Assembly (NCBI GenBank): GCA_027067895.1
Contig: JAMOUY010000368.1
Span: forward strand, 1 to 6,003
DNA from: Acidobacteriota bacterium
Lineage (GTDB): Bacteria > Acidobacteriota > Holophagae > Thermotomaculales > Thermotomaculaceae
Direction of reading: 5' to 3'
Length of the DNA: 6,003 nt
Part shown: in pieces, positions 1-5,046 of the stretch
How the letters are laid out: each line of letters starts with the position of its first letter
Position numbering within the stretch: position 1 is the stretch's first letter
Position numbers and translations under genes: made by a program
The notes under the pieces: model-generated
Told to the model about the DNA's origin: nothing
The model's database searches: none
What the model saw: only the letters and a program-made list of their open reading frames with translations

Positions 1-11
1 GCTGATATTTT

Positions 12-27
12 AAGCCTCTTTTTTTTT
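12..27 (+). terminator. Probable pyr attenuator: distal arm and T-tract (5' part outside window)
   Basis: AAGCCTC (12-18) is followed directly by nine T (19-27), which is how the descending arm and U-tract of an intrinsic terminator look. The matching GAGGCTT arm would lie before position 1, so the hairpin itself is not visible. The T-tract ends 19 bases before the pyrR ATG, leaving no room for a promoter, so transcripts reaching pyrR must pass through this element. That fits the known mechanism in which PyrR bound to UMP favours the terminator hairpin in pyr leader RNA. The PyrR-binding loop is not in view, so control by PyrR is inferred. The alternative is a plain terminator of an upstream gene with read-through. 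Confidence 0.55.
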
Positions 28-33
28 GTATGC

Positions 34-45
34 AAAGGGGGAAAG
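34..45 (+). promoter_or_regulatory. Ribosome binding site that decides the pyrR start
   Basis: A purine run with five G (37-41) sits just upstream of ATG 47 at normal Shine-Dalgarno spacing. A TTG in the same frame at 26 would add seven residues, but it lies inside the T-tract and has no ribosome binding site, so ATG 47 is the better start. Confidence 0.7.
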
Positions 46-46
46 T

Positions 47-586
47 ATGTCCGAAGAAAAGGTGATTATGGACGCAGAAACAATGGAAAGAACAATTAAA
101 AGAATGACGCACGAAATTCTTGAAGCAACAAAGGGTACGGATGATTTGTTGCTTATTGGCATTAGGACAAGGGGAGACCACATTGCCAAGAGAATCGCAA
201 ACTATATCAAAGAGTTTGAAGGGGCGGAAGTACCCGTCGGGCTTCTTGACATTACCCTTTACAGGGACGATTTAATTACAAATGTTGCAAACGCATACCT
301 GAAAGAAACGGAAATTCCCTTTCCGGTAACCGACAAAAAGGTTGTTTTGATTGACGACGTTTTATACACGGGAAGAACTGTCAGGGCGGCAATTGAGGGA
401 ATTTTGGATTTCGGAAGGCCGAGATACATTAAACTTGCGGTTTTGGTTGACAGAGGACACAGGGAATTGCCCATACGGGCCGATATTGTCGGGAAAAACA
501 TTCCCACGTCAAAAGACGAGATGGTGCAGGTTTACGTAAAAGAAGAAGACGGCAAAGATATGGTTGTTTTAAAGAAAAAGGATTGA
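47..586 (+). CDS. pyrR: PyrR: bifunctional pyr operon attenuation regulator / uracil phosphoribosyltransferase
   Basis: PyrR binds pyr leader RNA when UMP or UTP is high and promotes termination; many homologues also make UMP from uracil and PRPP. From ATG 47 the product is 179 residues, the usual family length. The type I phosphoribosyltransferase fold is shown by the PRPP-binding signature at residues 99-111 (VVLIDDVLYTGRT, with the acidic pair D103-D104). Other PyrR-typical stretches are GIRTRG near the N-terminus, LDITLYRDDL just before the PRPP loop, and LVDRGHRELPIRAD followed by GKNIPTS near the C-terminus. It is first in an operon with pyrB (8-base gap) and pyrC, and a probable attenuator lies immediately upstream, so it likely regulates its own operon. 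A plain purine phosphoribosyltransferase is less likely given these motifs and neighbours. The family call is firm; uracil phosphoribosyltransferase activity is inferred. Confidence 0.95.
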   Translation: MSEEKVIMDAETMERTIKRMTHEILEATKGTDDLLLIGIRTRGDHIAKRIANYIKEFEGAEVPVGLLDITLYRDDLITNVANAYLKETEIPFPVTDKKVVLIDDVLYTGRTVRAAIEGILDFGRPRYIKLAVLVDRGHRELPIRADIVGKNIPTSKDEMVQVYVKEEDGKDMVVLKKKD

Positions 587-594
587 GGTGAATT

Positions 595-1536
595 ATGAAA
601 AAGTTTAAACACAGACATTTGCTTGGAATTGAGCCTCTTTCAAAAGAGGATATAACTCAAATTCTTGATACCGCAAAGATATTCAAGGGGATTTGCAAGG
701 GAACGAACAAAAAGTTTCCCGCGTTAAAGGGAAAACTTATTCTAAACCTTTTTATGGAAAACTCAACAAGGACAAGGTCTTCCTTTGAGATTGCCGAAAA
801 AAGGCTTGGTGCAGACACCTTAAACTTTTCCGCATCCGCAAGTTCCCTTTCAAAGGGAGAATCTTTTTACGACACAATAAAAACCCTTGAATCAATGGAA
901 CCTCATATTGTTGTCATAAGGCATTCCTCACCCGGCTCATCAAGGTTTCTTGCCGAGCATATTGACGCTTCCGTTGTAAACGCCGGAGACGGGGCACACG
1001 AACATCCAACTCAGGCTTTGCTTGACGCATACACAATCAGGGAAGCGCTTGGCACTCTTGAAGGATTGAACATTGTAATTGCGGGAGACATTCGCCATTC
1101 AAGGGTTGTTCGCTCAAACATCTGGCTTTTGAAAAAAATGGGAAACAATGTAATTTTGTCCGGTCCGCCGACCTTAATTCCCGTTGACATTGAAAAAATG
1201 GGAGTAAAGGTTGACTACGACTTTGACAGGGCTATAAAAGACGCAGACGTTGTGATGATGCTGAGAATTCAGAGGGAGAGAATGGTTGAGAGTTTCTTCC
1301 CTTCTTTGCAGGAATTCAACATGCTTTACGGTTTGACGAAAAAGAGAATGCAGACTTTGAAAAAGGGAGCGATAGTTATGCATCCCGGACCCATTAACAG
1401 GGGAGTTGAAATAAATTCAGAGGTTGCGGATTCCGGACGCTCTGTTATTCTTGAACAGGTTAGCAACGGAATTTATACAAGAATGGCGATATTATTTTTG
1501 CTTGCAGGAGGAAAGATAAATGAAATATCTAATTAA
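595..1536 (+). CDS. pyrB: Aspartate carbamoyltransferase, catalytic chain
   Basis: This cytoplasmic enzyme forms N-carbamoyl-L-aspartate and phosphate from carbamoyl phosphate and L-aspartate, the committed step of pyrimidine synthesis. The 313-residue product has full family length. Visible active-site elements are the carbamoyl-phosphate loop STRTR (57-61), the SLSKGES loop with S86 and K87 that reaches into the neighbouring subunit, HPTQ (137-140), the RIQ motif (224-226) that contacts the aspartate side, and HPGPINRG (263-270). These separate it from ornithine carbamoyltransferase. A GAGGTG ribosome binding site (585-590) overlaps the pyrR stop codon. No regulatory-chain gene (pyrI) follows; pyrC comes next and overlaps by 17 bases. 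The enzyme is therefore probably a simple catalytic trimer of the Bacillus type, with control at transcription through PyrR, unless pyrI lies elsewhere in the genome. Nothing is damaged or missing. Confidence 0.97.
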   Translation: MKKFKHRHLLGIEPLSKEDITQILDTAKIFKGICKGTNKKFPALKGKLILNLFMENSTRTRSSFEIAEKRLGADTLNFSASASSLSKGESFYDTIKTLESMEPHIVVIRHSSPGSSRFLAEHIDASVVNAGDGAHEHPTQALLDAYTIREALGTLEGLNIVIAGDIRHSRVVRSNIWLLKKMGNNVILSGPPTLIPVDIEKMGVKVDYDFDRAIKDADVVMMLRIQRERMVESFFPSLQEFNMLYGLTKKRMQTLKKGAIVMHPGPINRGVEINSEVADSGRSVILEQVSNGIYTRMAILFLLAGGKINEISN

Positions 1537-2806
1537 AAACGGAAGAGTTATAGACACCTCAATCGGTTTGAATAAAAATCTTGATATTTTAATTGAAGAC
1601 GGGGTTATTACCGAAATTTCGGATTTCATTGATGAAAGTAAAGCCGATAAAGTTTACGACGTAAAAAACTGCATAGTTGCCCCCGGTTTTGTTGATTTGC
1701 ACGCACATTTGAGAGAGCCCGGCGGAGAGAGGGCCGAAACCATTGAAACAGGCACAATGGCGGCTATGAACGGCGGTTTTACCCATGTTTGCGCAATGCC
1801 CAACACATCGCCCTGTATGGACAACTCTGCTATAATATCCCTTGTCCTTGACAAGGCGAAAAGCGCAAACTATGCTGAGGTTTTGCCTGTTGGGGCGGTT
1901 AGCAAAAACAGAGAGGGTAAAGAACTTGCGTCAATAGGCTCAATGGTGCAGAAGGGAATAGTCGGAATTTCCGACGACGGCTATCCCGTTTCAACAAGCG
2001 ATTTGGTAAGAAAAGCGCTTGAATACTGCATTCCCTTTGACATTCCCTTGATGGAGCATGCCGAAGACTTGACTTTAACCAAGAAGGCTGTAATGAACGA
2101 GGGATTTTACTCAACAAAGTTGGGGTTGAGGGGAATGCCCTCAATAGCCGAAGACATAATTGTGGCAAGGGATATTATTGTAAACTCCTATGTCAAAGGC
2201 TGGCTTCACATTCAGCACCTTTCAACTGAATACAGTTTAAACCTTGTAAGAGAGGCGAAAAACAGAGGAGAGAGGGTTACATGCGAGGTGACCCCTCACC
2301 ATTTGTTTTTAAACGATTCTTATCTTGAATCCTTTGATACGAATTACATTATGAAACCGCCTCTGAGAAACGAAAAAGACAGGCTTGCCCTTATTGAGGG
2401 GATTAAGGACGGTACAATTGACGCCATAGCGACCGACCATGCGCCGCATCCCAACGAGCATAAAAATTGTGAAATAGATATTGCCGCTTTCGGAATTATA
2501 GGCTTTGAAACCGCATTGCCGGTTATTCTTGATTTGCTTTATCACAAACACGGTGTTTCCCTTGACAGAATTGTAGATTTAATGTCCGTAAATCCCGCAA
2601 AAATCGTAAAACTTGAAGAGGGAAGGATAATGGAAGGAAAGAAAGCGGATATAACCGTTTTTAATCCGGATAAAGAAGTTGTTATAAACCCCGAATATTT
2701 TAAGTCCAAGGCAAGAAATACGCCGTTTAAAGGATTGAAACTGAAAGGTTGTCCAGTTTTAACAGTTTTTGGGGACAGAGTTTTTGAGTGTAAGGTCGGG
2801 GATTAG
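1520..2806 (+). CDS. pyrC: Dihydroorotase (type I, zinc amidohydrolase)
   Basis: The enzyme reversibly cyclises N-carbamoyl-L-aspartate to L-dihydroorotate, third step of UMP synthesis, in the cytoplasm. The 428-residue product matches the type I (Bacillus-like) dihydroorotase length, clearly longer than the E. coli type of about 350. Metal and substrate residues are in place: HAHLR (61-65; H61 and H63 metal ligands, R65 substrate), SDDG (151-154), MEH with H180, the QHLS stretch with H233, and TDHAPH (305-310) with the catalytic D306. The C-terminal part returns to the small beta domain of composite amidohydrolases (EGRIMEGKKADITVFNP). The start at 1520 has a strong AGGAGG site (1506-1511) inside the end of pyrB, and the 17-base overlap suggests translational coupling. 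Because the residues after TDHAPH and the zinc set are intact, an inactive PyrC-like paralogue is unlikely. Allantoinase or hydantoinase is excluded mainly by the pyrB context and overall similarity. Confidence 0.96.
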   Translation: MKYLIKNGRVIDTSIGLNKNLDILIEDGVITEISDFIDESKADKVYDVKNCIVAPGFVDLHAHLREPGGERAETIETGTMAAMNGGFTHVCAMPNTSPCMDNSAIISLVLDKAKSANYAEVLPVGAVSKNREGKELASIGSMVQKGIVGISDDGYPVSTSDLVRKALEYCIPFDIPLMEHAEDLTLTKKAVMNEGFYSTKLGLRGMPSIAEDIIVARDIIVNSYVKGWLHIQHLSTEYSLNLVREAKNRGERVTCEVTPHHLFLNDSYLESFDTNYIMKPPLRNEKDRLALIEGIKDGTIDAIATDHAPHPNEHKNCEIDIAAFGIIGFETALPVILDLLYHKHGVSLDRIVDLMSVNPAKIVKLEEGRIMEGKKADITVFNPDKEVVINPEYFKSKARNTPFKGLKLKGCPVLTVFGDRVFECKVGD

Positions 2807-2823
2807 TTTAGTTGATTTTAACC

Positions 2824-2847
2824 GGGGCTTTTTAAGCCCCTTTTTTT
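2824..2847 (+). terminator. Intrinsic terminator of the pyr operon
   Basis: GGGGCTT (2824-2830) pairs perfectly with AAGCCCC (2834-2840) around a TTT loop, and seven T follow (2841-2847). It lies 17 bases after the pyrC stop and closes the pyrRBC transcript. The right arm plus T-tract (AAGCCCC-T7) closely resembles the element at 12-27 (AAGCCTC-T9), which supports reading the latter as a terminator too. Confidence 0.92.
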
Positions 2848-3081
2848 AACCAAATTTGTGGAAAACCCTGTTAAAAACTTTGTTTAAAACTTTAAAACGC
2901 CTTGTATTTCAACTGTTTTATCTCATTGAACATTATGTTGTGCATTTTATTAAGTTGTTTGTTTTGTATGAGTTATGCTGAATATTTGTTTTTTTAACTT
3001 TTTTACGGTGTTTTCTTTTGTTGTTTTTCACAAGTTTTGAAATTTTTTGGATAATTTTTTAAACAGTAAAATATTTTTTGA
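2848..3081. other. AT-rich gene-free spacer between convergent operons
   Basis: I see no credible gene here: reading frames are short, lack ribosome binding sites and resemble no family. The plus strand is strikingly T-rich, with many T4-T6 runs. A cluster of short TTAAAAC-type repeats lies at 2871-2898 (ttaaaaac, tttaaaac, tttaaaac). Three 9-mers resemble DnaA boxes: TGTGGAAAA (2857-2865, reverse of TTTTCCACA), TTTTTCACA (3024-3032) and TTTGGATAA (3046-3054). In sequence this AT-rich such matches arise easily. It is most simply read as untranslated spacer between two terminators. Confidence 0.6.
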
Positions 3082-3082
3082 T

Positions 3083-3109
3083 AAAAAAATGGCCGGGATA
3101 AACCCGGCC
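3083..3109 (-). terminator. Intrinsic terminator of the minus-strand porin/BMC unit
   Basis: On the minus strand GGCCGGG (3109-3103), a five-base loop and CCCGGCC (3097-3091) form a perfect 7-bp GC-only stem, followed by A and seven T (the A run at 3083-3089 on the plus strand). It starts 30 bases after the stop codon of the outer-membrane protein gene. On the plus strand the run of A before the stem and lack of T after it make it a poor plus-strand terminator, so it is assigned to the minus strand. Confidence 0.9.
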
Positions 3110-3135
3110 GGATATCTTAAAGTGGGAGGGGATAT

Positions 3136-3160
3136 GGTCTTAAAAATGCCATTTAAGACC
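3136..3160 (-). repeat. Perfect 9-bp inverted repeat across the porin stop codon
   Basis: GGTCTTAAA (3136-3144) and TTTAAGACC (3152-3160) are exact inverted copies around a seven-base centre. In the minus-strand mRNA the stem covers the last codons (G-L-K-W-H-F) and the TAA stop, ending 26 bases before the terminator stem. It may be a 3'-end stabilising hairpin or chance; it has no T-tract of its own. Confidence 0.6.
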
Positions 3161-4372
3161 AATTGCAAACGAATATTGTTTGTTTGTTGCTTCTACTTCT
3201 GCATAGTTATTTGCCGATATTGCTTTAACCTTTTTATTGGGGGCGTAAACAAATCCAAAATCAATTCCGAATGTATTGTTGAAATTATGGGTTATTCCCA
3301 AAGAAAAGTGGTCTTCCGTAATTGCCGGGAAACCAATAAGGTTAAACCAAGCAACCGCAAAATCGGAAAATTTTGAATCAAGCTCAGGTATTTCATTTTC
3401 AAAATTCATAAGATTTATGTTTTCTTCGTCTCTTATAGGGCTTTTTGCATAGTTGTAGCCGAATTTCAAACTTGTGTATTCGGATAAAATGTACTCAAAA
3501 CCGATTGCATAAACCGTCTGGTCTTTCCATTTAAAGTCTCCGTATCCTTCTGTTTTTTCCCATCCAATCCATCTTAAATCAAAGAGAATACGCAAATTGT
3601 TGTATTTATACCCGAATCCTATTGCGAGTTCATCCGGCTGTTCAAGTTTCATTTTTTCAAATACACCGTCGTTGTTTGTGTCAAGAATGTTGTCATAGTT
3701 CATAGGAATGGAAGTTTGATAAAGTGCACCGGCGGAAAAATTTCCTTTTTGGTATGCAATTCCGAATTGTCCGCCTGCCCCGAAGGACTGGGAAACTCCG
3801 CCTCCCGCTTCAAAGGTTGTTCCTGTATTCATATCCTGCAAATATGTTCCTATGTCAAGAGAGCCCCAAGCAAAATCAAATCCTGCGCCGACAGTCCAGT
3901 TTTCGTTTATTTTGTATGAGAAAGCCGCAATTGTTCTCATAAACTGGAAATTTGTGTTCATGTTTGAAAGTCTGGGGTCTTTGTTTCTGTAATCAACTCC
4001 CATACCGGAAACACCGAATGCTCCCAATCCGAATGTGATTTTTTCATTGATTTGATAGGTTATTCCAATTTCAGGCACCATAAATGTGTCTGCTCTGCTT
4101 TTTATCAATCCCGAATCGCCGTTTTGCATATCGGAATATCTTGCTTTTACTTCCGGAAAAAACAGAACTGCTCCGAAACTCATGTTGAAGCCGGAATAAT
4201 TGCTTAAAAAAGCCGGATTTCTAAAAACTTGGTCTGTTGCTCCCACAGGCGCACCTACCCCGGTTCCCCCCAACGCACTTGATGACGGGGTTACCCCTAT
4301 CATGTTGTCTCCGTTAGTCGCAAATAGAGAAACTGCTACAAATGTTACTAGCACTGCAATGAATTTCTTCAT
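3140..4372 (-). CDS. FadL/TodX-family outer-membrane transport protein
   Basis: Family members are 14-stranded outer-membrane barrels with an N-terminal plug that take up long-chain fatty acids or other hydrophobic compounds such as aromatics. The 410-residue product starts with a Sec signal peptide (MKKF charge, hydrophobic 4-17, probable cleavage after SLFA at 15-18). The mature N-terminus has the family's NPA motif (NPAFLS, 52-57) after a Gly/Ser-rich SALGGTG stretch. Then come alternating aromatic/hydrophobic strands, the FadL-like QPDELAIGFGY (245-255), and the terminal KWHF whose last Phe is the usual insertion signal for barrels. Start ATG 4372 has a GGAGGT site (4378-4383) five bases away. 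DTNNDGVFE (231-239) looks like a calcium-binding loop, probably on the cell surface. The gene lies 124 bases downstream of pduT in the same direction. The substrate cannot be read from the sequence, so I give no symbol; a structural porin-like role is also possible. Confidence 0.85.
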   Translation of the reverse strand: MKKFIAVLVTFVAVSLFATNGDNMIGVTPSSSALGGTGVGAPVGATDQVFRNPAFLSNYSGFNMSFGAVLFFPEVKARYSDMQNGDSGLIKSRADTFMVPEIGITYQINEKITFGLGAFGVSGMGVDYRNKDPRLSNMNTNFQFMRTIAAFSYKINENWTVGAGFDFAWGSLDIGTYLQDMNTGTTFEAGGGVSQSFGAGGQFGIAYQKGNFSAGALYQTSIPMNYDNILDTNNDGVFEKMKLEQPDELAIGFGYKYNNLRILFDLRWIGWEKTEGYGDFKWKDQTVYAIGFEYILSEYTSLKFGYNYAKSPIRDEENINLMNFENEIPELDSKFSDFAVAWFNLIGFPAITEDHFSLGITHNFNNTFGIDFGFVYAPNKKVKAISANNYAEVEATNKQYSFAIGLKWHF

Positions 4373-4404
4373 TAACTACCTCCGTAAATTTAACTCGCAC
4401 ATAG

Positions 4405-4413
4405 TTTATAACA
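4405..4413 (-). promoter_or_regulatory. Possible extended -10 promoter for the FadL-like gene
   Basis: On the minus strand TG-T-TATAAA (4413-4405) matches an extended -10 element. It would start a transcript near 4398, about 25 bases before the start codon. A weak TTTTAC (4431-4426) could be a -35 at 15-bp spacing; a better TTGTCA (4454-4449) is too far from this -10. No clear terminator lies between pduT (ends 4497) and this point, so read-through from pduT is also possible. The surrounding sequence is AT-rich and false matches are common. Confidence 0.35.
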
Positions 4414-4496
4414 TTCTTCACAAAAGTAAAAGATATTTTTCACATTTTTGACAATTTTTTTATTTAATGGGGAAATTTGCTTTGTTTTTGTTTGTT

Positions 4497-5045
4497 TCAG
4501 AGAATTTCAAGTTTTAAATCCGGGTGGGGGGAAGGAATAACCGTTGTTGATACAAGCATTGCCTTGTCTTTTATTGCTTCGCTTCCGCTTTTTACAGAAG
4601 CCTCAACGTCTGCCACGCTTCCGGTAAAAACGGTAAAGGCCTTTCCTCCAAGCCCCATTGCCATTCTTATTTCTATCAACTCAACAGATGCTGTTTTAAC
4701 GGCAGCATCTGCCGCATAGATTGCGGAAACAACGGAAAATGTTTCTATAACTCCAAGCGCTTCGACATTTGATATGTTTTTTGTTGAATACAAAGCGGGA
4801 AAGACATCGGGGTGGATGTTGGGGATTACAAGGCTGTCAACCGCATACCTTTCCGCTTCCTCAATTCCGTTTGCAATTGCGGTTTCAACTTCCGCAACGT
4901 CGCCGTTGACAAATACGATGTATTTGCCGGGACATATTGTTTGGGATGTTACAAGTTTCACTTTTGCGGTTTTTAAAACCCTGTCGCAAACCTGAAAACC
5001 CCTTGCTATACTGTTTAACTCAATAATTCCTATGGCATTGTTCAT
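4497..5045 (-). CDS. pduT: PduT-like tandem-BMC-domain microcompartment shell protein
   Basis: This is a BMC-T shell protein that forms a trimeric (pseudo-hexameric) tile of a bacterial microcompartment. The 182 residues, the size of Salmonella PduT (184), hold two BMC domains: about 3-82, starting AIGIIELNSIARG, and about 96-177, starting ALGVIETFSVVSA. Each ends in a matching tail, IPNIHPDV (74-81) and IPSPHPDL (170-177), an internal duplication. TICPGK (36-41) puts a cysteine at position 38, the residue that in characterised PduT binds one [4Fe-4S] cluster at the trimer pore; the second domain has MGLGGKAF (130-137) there and no Cys. PduT is thought to pass electrons between the lumen and cytosol. 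Its ATG lies one base past the pduS stop, with an AGGAAA site (5056-5051) in the end of pduS, so the two are coupled. Other BMC-T types (PduB, EutL, CcmO) fit less well because of C38 and the PduS neighbour. The compartment's substrate cannot be told from this gene. Confidence 0.92.
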   Translation of the reverse strand: MNNAIGIIELNSIARGFQVCDRVLKTAKVKLVTSQTICPGKYIVFVNGDVAEVETAIANGIEEAERYAVDSLVIPNIHPDVFPALYSTKNISNVEALGVIETFSVVSAIYAADAAVKTASVELIEIRMAMGLGGKAFTVFTGSVADVEASVKSGSEAIKDKAMLVSTTVIPSPHPDLKLEIL

Positions 5046-5046
5046 A

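Noticed and set aside
26..46. TTG at 26 as an upstream start for pyrR
   Set aside because: It lies in the T-tract of the terminator-like element with no ribosome binding site; ATG 47 has a strong purine-rich site and gives the normal PyrR length.
2848..3081. Calling this spacer oriC
   Set aside because: Only three imperfect DnaA-like boxes in very AT-rich DNA, and none of the usual origin-flanking genes; kept as a low-interest observation.
3047..3376. Plus-strand open frame of 109 codons over the 3' end of the porin gene
   Set aside because: It runs antisense through the convincing barrel gene and across a minus-strand terminator, has no ribosome binding site and resembles no family.
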